Part shown: one piece after another, positions 53,181 to 61,215 of the stretch | How positions within the stretch are numbered: position 1 is the first letter of the stretch | Layout: each line of letters begins with the position of its first letter | Source: Scybalousia_A sp045221575 | Lineage (GTDB): Bacteria; Bacteroidota; Bacteroidia; Bacteroidales; P3 | Reading direction: 5' to 3' | Length of the DNA stretch: 64,000 nucleotides | Assembly: GCA_045221575.1 (NCBI GenBank) | Contig: JBGUWU010000025.1 | Coordinates: 65,013-129,012, forward strand | Position numbers and translations under genes: made by a program | Notes under the pieces: generated by a model | Told to the model about the DNA's origin: nothing | Databases searched by the model: none | What the model saw: only the letters and a program-made list of their open reading frames with translations

Positions 53181-53524
53181 CTTAATTTATTAACAATATA
53201 AATCATTTTTCTTTATTTTTTAAGAATTTAATTACTAATTATTTAAACATCGTTTAAAATATTATTAACATTTTACTTATGTTAAAAACTTTTTAATCAA
53301 TTTTTGTTAATAAAAACTGTGTTTAATGTTTAATAAACTTACTTTTTTCAACACTATAATCATTGTTTTTATTTATTAACATTAGTTTCTAAAACTTTTA
53401 ACAAATTATTATCATTATTTATGTTAAAAACTTTTTTTATTGATTATTAATCTGTTAATAAAGATATATAAATTTTATTTAAAAGTAAAGTAATTTAATA
53501 ACAGACAGATAAAAAATTTTATAT

Positions 53525-53532
53525 TAACTTTG
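53525..53532 (+). promoter_or_regulatory. rpiB -7 box (TAACTTTG)
   Basis: Exact consensus TAACTTTG, 33 bases before the ATG of rpiB. Confidence 0.55.
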
Positions 53533-53565
53533 CAGACAAAAAGTTTTTAACAATAAGAGTATATT

Positions 53566-54003
53566 ATGAGTAATATAATTCCAATAGCATCTGACCATGC
53601 TGGCTTTGAATTAAAATCAAAACTTATACCATATTTAGAAAACAAGGGTTACAAAATAAAAGATATGGGTTGTTATTCTAATGAAAGTGTTGATTATCCT
53701 GATTTTATACATCCTCTTGCTAAAGAAATAAATGATGGTAATTATCCTTTTGGATTTATAATGTGTGGAACTGGTAATGGAGTAAGTATGGTTGCTAATA
53801 AATATCAAAATGTTCGTTGTGCTTTGTGTTGGAATAAGGAAATATCATCATTAGCAAAACAACATAACAATGCTAATATAATTGCTCTTCCAGCTCGTTT
53901 TATATCTTTTGAAGACGCTAAAAATATAATTGATGCTTACTTTAACTCTACTTTTGAAGGAGATAGACATCAAAGAAGAATAAATAAAATACCTATTAAA
54001 TAA
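53566..54003 (+). CDS. rpiB: Ribose-5-phosphate isomerase B
   Basis: RpiB interconverts ribulose-5-phosphate and ribose-5-phosphate. The 145-residue protein has the RpiB/LacAB hallmarks PIASDHAGFELKSKLIPYLE, DMGCYSNESVDYPDF, GFIMCGTGNGVSMVANK with the catalytic Cys, and NNANIIALPARFISFEDA. Complete. First gene of a plus-strand run with a LutB-like protein (1 bp gap), deoC (8-base overlap) and a palmitoyltransferase, linking pentose phosphate and deoxyribose metabolism. Confidence 0.96.
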   Translation: MSNIIPIASDHAGFELKSKLIPYLENKGYKIKDMGCYSNESVDYPDFIHPLAKEINDGNYPFGFIMCGTGNGVSMVANKYQNVRCALCWNKEISSLAKQHNNANIIALPARFISFEDAKNIIDAYFNSTFEGDRHQRRINKIPIK

Positions 54004-54004
54004 T

Positions 54005-55177
54005 ATGAACACAACTTCATATAAACAATATCTTTCTTCTTGTAAAAAGAATATAGAAGAAAATAAAGAAGTGAGAGAATTATCTTTTACTGAAATAGAT
54101 GATGTTGCTTATGGAGTTTTTCGTAACGTTAATAGAATTAAAAAGATAGCTTTAAATATTAGAACTAAGTTCATTAATAACATTGCTGATAATCTTATTA
54201 AATTTGATAAGGTTTTTACTGAAAATGGAGGTAATGTTCATTGGTGTGTAGCCTATAATGATTTTATTGAAAAGTTTATCAAAGTCCTTGATAAACAAAA
54301 GGTAAATACCATTAATATATTTGATTCTAATTTTATAGAAGAGTTAGGATTAAAAGGAGTATTAAAAAACAATGAAATTAATATTGATAATGAAACAAAT
54401 GATGTCGTAGTTTTTACTCCTAAATTTGGAATTGTAAATACTGGTAGTTTGTTTTTTGAATTTAACTCTTCTGTAGATATGGAGCAAGTTTTAAGCAGTA
54501 GAGTAAAAATATTTGTACTTCCAATTAATGATTTTGTTCTTAAACCTGAAGATATAGAAATTTTTTCTTACCTTTATTATATATATAAGTATAAAAAAGA
54601 TTATCCTTACCTAACATCTTTATATACACCTCAACCTCTTGAAAAACAAAATAATGTACATATTTTTTTAGTGGATAATGGTAGAAGTAATATTCTTGAA
54701 AATAAAGAAATACGTTCTGCTTTAAATTGTATTAATTGTGATGCTTGTAAAGAGGTTTGTCCTATTTATAATATAGTAGGAGATGAACCGTACGATAATG
54801 TTTTTTCTGGTCCTTATGCTAATGTAGTTCTTCCTTTTTTAGAAAATGTTGAAAACTATAAACATATTTGTTTTTCTTGTACTGGCTGTGGTAATTGTTC
54901 AAAAGTTTGTCCTATGAATATACCTATCTCAGAGTATATTATAAATAATAAAAACTATTTCTTTGAAAAAAAGATAATGGATATAACAGATGCTCGTCTT
55001 GCTAAATATCTTGGAAAAACACTTTCTTCACGTGAGTCTATGAATAAAGGTAAATTTATAAAGAATTTAAAAATAAAAATGTTAGTTAATAATTCAAAGA
55101 CTATAACTGATAATATTGCTTTTCCTAAATATACTTTCAATCAACAATATCAACAAAGTTTAGAAAAAAATGAGTAG
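54005..55177 (+). CDS. LutB-like iron-sulfur protein (shortened LUD domain)
   Basis: A 390-residue protein related to LutB, the iron-sulfur subunit of the lactate-oxidising LutABC complex. The C-terminal half is clear: VDNGRSNILENKEIRSALNCINCDACKEVCPIYNIVGDEPY followed by YKHICFSCTGCGNCSKVCPMNIPI, giving ligands for two [4Fe-4S] clusters. The N-terminal LUD part is present (NGGNVHWCVAYNDFIEKFIKVLDKQKVNTI) but shorter and diverged from the usual 476-residue LutB. No lutA or lutC is adjacent; instead it is sandwiched between rpiB and deoC. It may pass electrons in a pathway other than lactate use. Confidence 0.75.
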   Translation: MNTTSYKQYLSSCKKNIEENKEVRELSFTEIDDVAYGVFRNVNRIKKIALNIRTKFINNIADNLIKFDKVFTENGGNVHWCVAYNDFIEKFIKVLDKQKVNTINIFDSNFIEELGLKGVLKNNEINIDNETNDVVVFTPKFGIVNTGSLFFEFNSSVDMEQVLSSRVKIFVLPINDFVLKPEDIEIFSYLYYIYKYKKDYPYLTSLYTPQPLEKQNNVHIFLVDNGRSNILENKEIRSALNCINCDACKEVCPIYNIVGDEPYDNVFSGPYANVVLPFLENVENYKHICFSCTGCGNCSKVCPMNIPISEYIINNKNYFFEKKIMDITDARLAKYLGKTLSSRESMNKGKFIKNLKIKMLVNNSKTITDNIAFPKYTFNQQYQQSLEKNE

Positions 55178-56033
55178 AGCAAATATAGATATAAATAATA
55201 TTAAACAACTTGCTTTTACTTCTGAAATAGATAAATTTCAAACAGAAGTTGATAGTCTTATTACACAATCATCATACGAAAAAAATGCTGTTCTTTTACA
55301 ACTTCTTTCTTTGTTAGATATAACAACATTAAATGATGAAGATTATTTTCAGTCTATAAAAAATATTTCTTCAATAATAACAAGTAGAGTAGGGGAGAAG
55401 GATATAAATGTTGCTGGTGTATGTGTTTATTCTAATCTTCTACCTATACTTAATCAACAACAAATACCTAATGAAGTAAAAAGAGTTGTAGTTTCTGGTG
55501 GTTTTCCCACTGCTCAAATTTCTTTAAAAGCAAAGCTTTCAGATATTAGTTTTTGTTTAGAAAATAATGCTGATGAAATAGATATTCCTATTAATAGAGG
55601 TTTGTTTTTTGAAAATAGAGAAGAATTAAGAAAAGAACTAACACAAATAAGTAATTTAATAAATAATAATTCTAATACTAAACTAAAAATAATACTTGAA
55701 ACATCTTGTCTTCGTTCTTATCAAAATGTTTATGATGCTTCTTTGCTTGCTATGGAGTGTGGAGCAGATTTTATAAAAACATCTACAGGTAAGGTTTCAC
55801 GTGGAGCAGATGTGTATTCTTCTGTAATTATGTTGATTGCAATACAAGATTATTTTAATAAAACAAATAGGCTTGTTGGTTTTAAAGCAGCAGGTGGTAT
55901 TCGTTCATATCAAGATGCTGTAAAATATTATATTATTGCAAAGCAGATTATGGGAGAAGCCTATATTAATCCATCAACTTTTCGTATAGGTTGTTCTAAT
56001 CTTAGAAATGATATAATAAATAATATTAAATAA
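55170..56033 (+). CDS. deoC: Deoxyribose-phosphate aldolase
   Basis: DeoC splits 2-deoxyribose-5-phosphate into glyceraldehyde-3-phosphate and acetaldehyde. The 287-residue protein has VAGVCVYSNLLP, the conserved DEIDIPINRGLF, the Schiff-base lysine in GADFIKTSTGK (Lys203) and VGFKAAGGIRSYQDAVKYY. Compared with the E. coli enzyme (259) it carries an N-terminal extension, as in other Bacteroidetes. It overlaps the upstream LutB-like gene by 8 bases, a sign of translational coupling. Confidence 0.93.
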   Translation: MSRANIDINNIKQLAFTSEIDKFQTEVDSLITQSSYEKNAVLLQLLSLLDITTLNDEDYFQSIKNISSIITSRVGEKDINVAGVCVYSNLLPILNQQQIPNEVKRVVVSGGFPTAQISLKAKLSDISFCLENNADEIDIPINRGLFFENREELRKELTQISNLINNNSNTKLKIILETSCLRSYQNVYDASLLAMECGADFIKTSTGKVSRGADVYSSVIMLIAIQDYFNKTNRLVGFKAAGGIRSYQDAVKYYIIAKQIMGEAYINPSTFRIGCSNLRNDIINNIK

Positions 56034-56070
56034 ACGAATAAAGATATAAAAAAGAAAGAGAAATAATTTT

Positions 56071-57267
56071 ATGAGTAAATTAAGTGAAAAATTAGCAAAG
56101 GCACCTCTTTTAGAAGAAGAAAGACAGACTAAAGCTTTAGGGGTTTATCCTTATTTTAGAGCAATTTCTTCTGATCAAGATGCTGAAGTTACTATCAATG
56201 GAAAACAAGTTTTAATGTTTGGTTCTAACTCTTATCTTGGCCTTACTAATCACCCAGAAGTAAAACAAGCAGGTATTGATGCTATAAAGAAATATGGTTG
56301 TGGTTGTGCAGGAAGTCCTTTCTTAAATGGATATATGGATATTCATGTTGAATTAGAACAAAAACTTGCTAAATTTGTTGGTAAAGATAGTGCTATTTGC
56401 TTTTCTACAGGTTTTCAATCCAATCTTGGTGCTTTAAGTGCTGTTGTTGGAAGAGGAGACTATATTATTTGCGACGAAAGAGACCATGCTTCTATAGTAG
56501 ATGGTAGAAGACTTTCTTTTGCAACAACTCTTAAATTCAAACATAATGATATGTCTTCATTAGAAGATGTACTTAAAAAACTTCCAGAAAATGCTACGAA
56601 ACTTATTGTTGTTGATGGTGTATTTTCTATGGAAGGAGATATTGCTAATCTTCCAGAAATAGTTGCTTTAAGTGAAAAATATGGAGGTAGTGTTTATGTT
56701 GATGAAGCCCATTCTGTAGGAGTTCTTGGCAAAGAGGGTAGAGGAGTATGTAATCATTTTGGTTTAACAGATAAGGTAGATATTATTGTTGGAACATTTT
56801 CTAAATCTCTTGCTACTATTGGAGGTTTTGTTGCTGCAAATAATGAAATAATAGATTTTCTTCGTCATCATTCTCGTCCTTATATCTTTTCTGCTTCTAT
56901 ATCTCCAGCTGCTACGGCAAGTGTTATAAAAGCATTAGATGTTATTCTTCAAGAACCTGAAAGATTACAACATCTTTGGGATATGACCAATTATTCTCTT
57001 AAAATGTTTAGAGATTTTGGTTTTGAGATAGGACCAACACAAACACCTATTATTCCTTTGTATATTAGAGATATGCGTAAAACATTCACTATAACAAGAG
57101 AACTGTTAGACAATGGAGTTTTTGTTTCTCCTGTTATTCCTCCTGCATGTCCTCCAGAGGATACTCTTATTCGTTTTGCTCTTATGGCTACTCATAGTAA
57201 GGAACAAGTGGATAGAGCTATAGATATTTTAGTAAAAGTATTTAGAAAATACGAAGTGATAAAATAA
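56071..57267 (+). CDS. spt: Serine palmitoyltransferase (alpha-oxoamine synthase family)
   Basis: PLP enzyme of the Kbl/BioF/Spt family. The 398-residue sequence closely follows the serine palmitoyltransferase of Bacteroides: GVYPYFRAISSDQD, LMFGSNSYLGLTNHPEV, GCGCAGSPFLNGYMDIHVELEQKLA, VDGVFSMEGDIANLPEI, VDEAHSVGVLGKEGRGVCNHFGL, the lysine in GTFSKSLATIGGF (Lys245) and SPVIPPACPPEDTLIRFALMATH. It would condense serine with a fatty acyl-CoA/ACP to start sphingolipid synthesis, a trait of Bacteroidales membranes. Distinguishing it from glycine C-acetyltransferase rests on these recalled similarities. A strong terminator follows. Confidence 0.85.
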   Translation: MSKLSEKLAKAPLLEEERQTKALGVYPYFRAISSDQDAEVTINGKQVLMFGSNSYLGLTNHPEVKQAGIDAIKKYGCGCAGSPFLNGYMDIHVELEQKLAKFVGKDSAICFSTGFQSNLGALSAVVGRGDYIICDERDHASIVDGRRLSFATTLKFKHNDMSSLEDVLKKLPENATKLIVVDGVFSMEGDIANLPEIVALSEKYGGSVYVDEAHSVGVLGKEGRGVCNHFGLTDKVDIIVGTFSKSLATIGGFVAANNEIIDFLRHHSRPYIFSASISPAATASVIKALDVILQEPERLQHLWDMTNYSLKMFRDFGFEIGPTQTPIIPLYIRDMRKTFTITRELLDNGVFVSPVIPPACPPEDTLIRFALMATHSKEQVDRAIDILVKVFRKYEVIK

Positions 57268-57294
57268 GTTGTGAATTAAACAACACGATATTTT

Positions 57295-57329
57295 AAGGAC
57301 GAAACAAAATTTCGTCCTTTTTCTTTTTT
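57295..57329 (+). terminator. Terminator after spt
   Basis: Perfect 10-bp inverted repeat AAGGACGAAA / TTTCGTCCTT with a 5-base loop and a T-rich tail. Confidence 0.9.
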
Positions 57330-57464
57330 ATTTATAAAGATAATTAAAATACTTTAATATGGATTAATTATAAATAAGTTAAACATTTATAATTGATTAT
57401 ATATTTTTTTTAATATTAGTATTGATACTTTTTTATTGCTGTAAAAAAACATCAAGTTTTCATA

Positions 57465-57545
57465 AAAAAAGAGTTGATCTTTAGGGTAAAAAGAGTTGAT
57501 TTAAATTTTTTAAAACCAACTCTTTTTTTATAAAGTTTTGATGTT
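57465..57545. repeat. 21-bp array with inverted units (array F)
   Basis: TTGAT cores on the plus strand at 57474, 57496 and 57538 (22 then 42 bp) with an inverted unit between (AAAACCAACTCTTTT), forming the arms AAAAAGAGTTG / CAACTCTTTTT. Very like the array at 22388-22480. It lies in the 635-bp region between spt and nqrA and overlaps the start of a small membrane protein gene. Confidence 0.7.
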
Positions 57546-57753
57546 TTACTACAAACATAAAGTTTTTATTACTTTTTCTTTGATAGTTTTCGTTTTCCCC
57601 TTTGTTTTATATACATTATACTACTTCTTTTTTTGTATAAGAATAGAAGCCTGGCTTGAGGTATTGCTAACTTACATAGTTATTTCTCATGTCATAGGAA
57701 TGTATTTAGGAATTTACTTTCTGTTTTCTTTTAACAGAGCGGTGTTTTTATGA
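57541..57753 (+). CDS. Possible small membrane protein
   Basis: A 70-residue reading frame with two hydrophobic segments (VFITFSLIVFVFPFVLYTLYYFFFC and LLTYIVISHVIGMYLGIYFLFSF), starting at ATG 57541 just after a 21-bp repeat array. It is followed only 8 bp later by a hairpin plus T tract, as expected for a real monocistronic gene. AT-rich DNA readily yields hydrophobic frames, so it may still be chance; no family recognised and no good promoter box upstream. Confidence 0.35.
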   Translation: MFYYKHKVFITFSLIVFVFPFVLYTLYYFFFCIRIEAWLEVLLTYIVISHVIGMYLGIYFLFSFNRAVFL

Positions 57754-57761
57754 TATAGATT

Positions 57762-57815
57762 CCTCGTTTTTATTTATTGAAACGAGGTTTTTATATATTA
57801 AAAACTTGGTTTTAA
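57762..57815. repeat. Short array/terminator of the 21-bp family (array G)
   Basis: CCTCGTTT (57762-57769) pairs with AAACGAGG (57780-57787) followed by TTTTTAT, a good terminator for the small membrane gene. Cores at about 57764, 57785 and 57806 are 21 bp apart (CG, GG, GG cores), so it also fits the tandem repeat family. Confidence 0.5.
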
Positions 57816-57856
57816 AATAAAGCTTTAAAAAATTAGAGAGTTAATGAAAAACTTCG

Positions 57857-57864
57857 TATTTTTG
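57857..57864 (+). promoter_or_regulatory. nqr -7 box (TATTTTTG)
   Basis: Exact TAnnTTTG match, 38 bases before the nqrA ATG; -33 not clear. Confidence 0.55.
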
Positions 57865-57902
57865 CAACCTGATTTTTTAAGTAAAAAACAACGTAATATA
57901 TT

Positions 57903-59267
57903 ATGTTAAAAGAAATAAAAATTTCTAAGGGTTTGGATATACATCTTATAGGAGAGGCTCAATTGGAGACAAAAGAGGTTCTTACTCCTAAAACAGTTGC
58001 ATTGAAACCTTTGGATTATGTAGGTATCACACCAAAACTTCTTGTTAAGGTTGGAGATAGAGTAGAAGTTGGCACACCTGTTTTCTACTCTAAAGAAAAA
58101 CCTAACGTTAAGTTCGTTTCACCTGTTAGTGGTCAGGTGCAAGAAGTAAAACGTGGTGATAAAAGAGTTATTCAGGAGATAATAATAACTAATGATGGTC
58201 AAAACACTGCTAAAGATTTTGGTCAGTCTTCACTTGCAGAAATGTCAAAGGAAGATATTAAAGCTAAAATGCTTGAAAGTGGTCTTTGGACATTACTTAG
58301 ACAACGACCATACGATGTTATTCCTAATGAAGAGAGTGTTCCAAAATACATTATTGTTAAAGGCTTTGAATCTTCTCCGCTTGCTCCAGATTATAACTAT
58401 ATTCTTAAAGGAGAAAAAGCTGCTTTACAATTAGGAATAGATGTTCTAAAAAAACTAACAGAAACTACTCTTTACTTAAGTGTTAATCCACAAACAACAT
58501 GTGAAGATATCCTTTCTTTGCAAAATGTTGAAAAGATATGTTTCAAAGGAAAACATCCATACGGTAATGTTTCTGTTCAAGCTGAGAAAATATCTCCAAT
58601 AAATAAAGGAGAAAGAATTTGGTATATCTCTCTTTTAGATGTTAAAACAATAGGTCAATTCTTTATAGAAGGCAGATACAATCCTATCAAAACTATTGCT
58701 TTAACAGGACAGGAAGTAAAGAATCCTTGTTACTATAAAGTTATTAGAGGAACTTCTATAGAGGAGATAGTAAAAGATAATGTAAATACAGAAAAACATC
58801 TAAGATATATTTCTGGTAATATTCTTACAGGTACAAGAATAGAAAACAATGGTTATCTTGGTGCTGCTGACAATCAAATAACTGTTATAGAAGAAGGAGA
58901 TTACAAAGAAGGTTTAGGTTGGGTGATGCCTGGTTTTAAAAAGTTTAGTGTTTCTCATACTTTCCCAAGAGGATTTTTCGCTCGTTGTTCAAAAAAACCT
59001 TTCTCTATTGATTCTAATTTACACGGAGGCGAAAGAGCATATGTTTTCACAGGAGAATTTGAAAGAGTTTTTCCAATGGATATTTATCCTTTGCATCTAA
59101 TCAAAGCATGTTTATCAAAAGATATAGACAAGATGGAAGAACTTGGAATATATGAAGTAGATGCAGAAGATTTTGCTCTTTGTGAAGTTATAGACGTTTC
59201 TAAAACAGAGATTCAAGCTATTGTAAGAAATGGTTTGGAACTTATGCGTAAGGAATTAGGTGAATAG
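57903..59267 (+). CDS. nqrA: Na+-translocating NADH:quinone reductase subunit A
   Basis: NqrA is the soluble cytoplasmic subunit of Na+-NQR, which couples NADH oxidation to sodium export. The 454-residue protein has the start KISKGLDIHLIGEAQL, DYVGITPKLLVKVGDRVEVGTPVFYSKEKPNVKFVSPVSGQVQEVKRGDKR, GLWTLLRQRPYDVIP and the C-terminal GFKKFSVSHTFPRGFF. First gene of a compact nqrA-F operon (gaps of 9-27 bp) running to a terminator at 63767. Confidence 0.95.
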   Translation: MLKEIKISKGLDIHLIGEAQLETKEVLTPKTVALKPLDYVGITPKLLVKVGDRVEVGTPVFYSKEKPNVKFVSPVSGQVQEVKRGDKRVIQEIIITNDGQNTAKDFGQSSLAEMSKEDIKAKMLESGLWTLLRQRPYDVIPNEESVPKYIIVKGFESSPLAPDYNYILKGEKAALQLGIDVLKKLTETTLYLSVNPQTTCEDILSLQNVEKICFKGKHPYGNVSVQAEKISPINKGERIWYISLLDVKTIGQFFIEGRYNPIKTIALTGQEVKNPCYYKVIRGTSIEEIVKDNVNTEKHLRYISGNILTGTRIENNGYLGAADNQITVIEEGDYKEGLGWVMPGFKKFSVSHTFPRGFFARCSKKPFSIDSNLHGGERAYVFTGEFERVFPMDIYPLHLIKACLSKDIDKMEELGIYEVDAEDFALCEVIDVSKTEIQAIVRNGLELMRKELGE

Positions 59268-59294
59268 TATAATGAATAAAAAGATAAATAAGAT

Positions 59295-60446
59295 ATGAAC
59301 TTTGTAGAGAAATTTTTTGACAAACAAAGACCTAAGGTTCAAAAAGGAGCGAAATTTCATTGGCTTGCTTCTACTTTTGAGGCTTTTGAAAGTTTTGCGT
59401 TTGTCAGCAATAAAACTGCAGGAAAAAAAGGAGCTCATTTCAGAGATGCAATAGATTTGAAAAGAGCTATGACTGTTGTTGTCATTGCATTAGTTCCTGC
59501 TTTGTTGTTTGGAATGTATAATGTAGGTTATCAACATTTCCTTTCTCATGGAGAATGTGCTGGCTTTTGGGCTACTTTCTTCTATGGTTTTTGGAGAGTG
59601 TTGCCTATGATAGTTGTTTCATACGTTGTTGGTTTAGCGATAGAATTTGCTTTTGCACAGATACGTAATGAAGAAGTAAATGAAGGTTATTTAGTAACAG
59701 GACTTATTATTCCTATGATTTGTCCTCCAGATATTCCTCTTTGGCAATTAGGTTTAGCTGTTGTTTTTGCTGTTGTTATTGGTAAAGAAGTCTTTGGTGG
59801 AACAGGAATGAACTTTATGAATCCTGCTTTAGTAGCAAGAGCTTTTCTGTTCTTTGCTTATCCTTCTCAAATGTCTGGAGATATGGTTTGGATTTTTGAT
59901 AAAGGTGATGCTATTACAGGTGCTACTCCTCTTGGAGAGTTAGCAGTAAGTCCAAACGCAAGTGCAAGTCTTTGCGATATGTTTACAGGCTTTATTCCTG
60001 GTTGTGTTGGAGAGACATCAGTTATAGCAATACTTTTAGGAGCTTTTCTTCTTTTAGTAACTAATATTGCTTCTTGGAGAATAATGCTTTCTATTTTTGT
60101 AGGAGGTGCTGCTATGGGATTGTTGTTTAACTGCATTGGTTCTAACGATTATATGAATATACCATTTTATCAACATTTCCTAATGGGAGGATTTGCCTTT
60201 GGAGCAGTGTTTATGGCTACTGATCCTGTTACTTCTTCTCATACAAACACAGGAAAATATATCTATGGTTTTCTTATAGGAATTATGGCAGTATTAATAC
60301 GTGTTTTAAATCCTGCTTATCCTGAAGGAATGATGTTAGCTATTTTGTTGCTTAATGTATTTGCTCCTTTGATAGATTACTATGTTGTAGATGCAAATAT
60401 TAAACGCAGAAAGAAAAGAATGAAACTTGCAACTACTACTAAATAA
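59295..60446 (+). CDS. nqrB: Na+-NQR subunit B
   Basis: NqrB is a polytopic membrane subunit carrying covalent FMN and riboflavin. The 383-residue sequence has RDAIDLKRAMTVVVIALVPALLFGMYNVGYQ, VTGLIIPMICPPDIPLWQLGLAVVFAVVIGKEVFGGTGMNFMNPALVARAFLFFAYP and the flavinylation motif DAITGATPLGE, with Thr211 as the expected FMN attachment site. About ten membrane segments. Second gene of the operon. Confidence 0.96.
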   Translation: MNFVEKFFDKQRPKVQKGAKFHWLASTFEAFESFAFVSNKTAGKKGAHFRDAIDLKRAMTVVVIALVPALLFGMYNVGYQHFLSHGECAGFWATFFYGFWRVLPMIVVSYVVGLAIEFAFAQIRNEEVNEGYLVTGLIIPMICPPDIPLWQLGLAVVFAVVIGKEVFGGTGMNFMNPALVARAFLFFAYPSQMSGDMVWIFDKGDAITGATPLGELAVSPNASASLCDMFTGFIPGCVGETSVIAILLGAFLLLVTNIASWRIMLSIFVGGAAMGLLFNCIGSNDYMNIPFYQHFLMGGFAFGAVFMATDPVTSSHTNTGKYIYGFLIGIMAVLIRVLNPAYPEGMMLAILLLNVFAPLIDYYVVDANIKRRKKRMKLATTTK

Positions 60447-60465
60447 AATAGGAGGAAAAGGAAAG

Positions 60466-61206
60466 ATGAAAAAGTTTAGTAATAAATACATATACATATA
60501 TTCTACTTTACTTGTAGTTGTAGTTGCTGCTGTTTTGGCAACAGTGTCTATGGTGTTAAAAACTCCTCAAGAAAAGAATATTGTTGCAGAACAAATGCAG
60601 ATGATACTTCAGGCTGCTAACGAAAAAGTAGAAAGAAACTCAGCAGAGGAACTATATAATAAATGTTTTACAACAGAGATTGGAGTTAAGTCCAATGGTG
60701 AGATAGTTTCTAAATACTCTAATGGAAAACAAGAAATAGGAAAAGTAAGACCTTTTTCTTTAAACATAAAAGACGAATACAAAAAATATAAATCAGGAGA
60801 TAAAGATGCTGTTTTGCCTGTTTTCATTTACAACAGACAAGATGGTGAAACAATATATGTTGTTCCTGTTAGAGGTATTGGTCTTTGGGACGAGATATGG
60901 GGTTATGTTGCTTTGAAAAAAGATGCTAATACAATAGAAAATGTTGTATTTGATCACGCAGGAGAAACACCAGGATTAGGAGGAAATATTAAAGATGATC
61001 CTTCTTTCCCTTCTTCTTTTGTTGGTAAAACTATTTTTGAAGGAGAAGACTTTGTTAGTGTTGTTGTTGAAAAACGTGTTGGTAAAGACAATCCTCATAA
61101 AGTAGATGCTTTAACAGGAGCAACGCTTACCTCCAATGGTGTTAGTGATATGTTAAAGAACGGTTTGGATTTCTTTGTTCCTTATTTTAAATCATTAAAA
61201 AAATAG
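60466..61206 (+). CDS. nqrC: Na+-NQR subunit C
   Basis: NqrC carries covalent FMN on the periplasmic side. The 246-residue protein has one N-terminal membrane segment (YIYIYSTLLVVVVAAVLATVSMVL), GLWDEIWGYVALKKD, AGETPGLGGNI and the flavinylation motif DALTGATLTSNGV (Thr220 expected to bear FMN). ATG 60466 follows an AGGAGG ribosome site; the frame extended to 60427 overlaps nqrB and would bury the start. An ApbE flavin transferase must be encoded elsewhere. Confidence 0.95.
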   Translation: MKKFSNKYIYIYSTLLVVVVAAVLATVSMVLKTPQEKNIVAEQMQMILQAANEKVERNSAEELYNKCFTTEIGVKSNGEIVSKYSNGKQEIGKVRPFSLNIKDEYKKYKSGDKDAVLPVFIYNRQDGETIYVVPVRGIGLWDEIWGYVALKKDANTIENVVFDHAGETPGLGGNIKDDPSFPSSFVGKTIFEGEDFVSVVVEKRVGKDNPHKVDALTGATLTSNGVSDMLKNGLDFFVPYFKSLKK

Positions 61207-61215
61207 AAAAAGGTT

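Larger units (their letters stand above)
53014..53565. other. 552-bp AT-rich divergent intergenic region
   Basis: Between nadA (minus) and rpiB (plus). Extremely AT-rich and full of GTTAA/TTAAC strings; an 18-base direct repeat TTATGTTAAAAACTTTTT occurs at 53277-53294 and 53419-53436 (142 bp apart). A short inverted repeat GTTGAAAA / TTTTTCAAC lies at 53130-53162. No DnaA box (TTATnCACA) and no gene was found. Confidence 0.6.

Noticed and set aside
53014..53565. Chromosomal replication origin
   Set aside because: AT-rich, but no TTATnCACA-type DnaA boxes and no dnaA, dnaN or similar neighbour; not supported.
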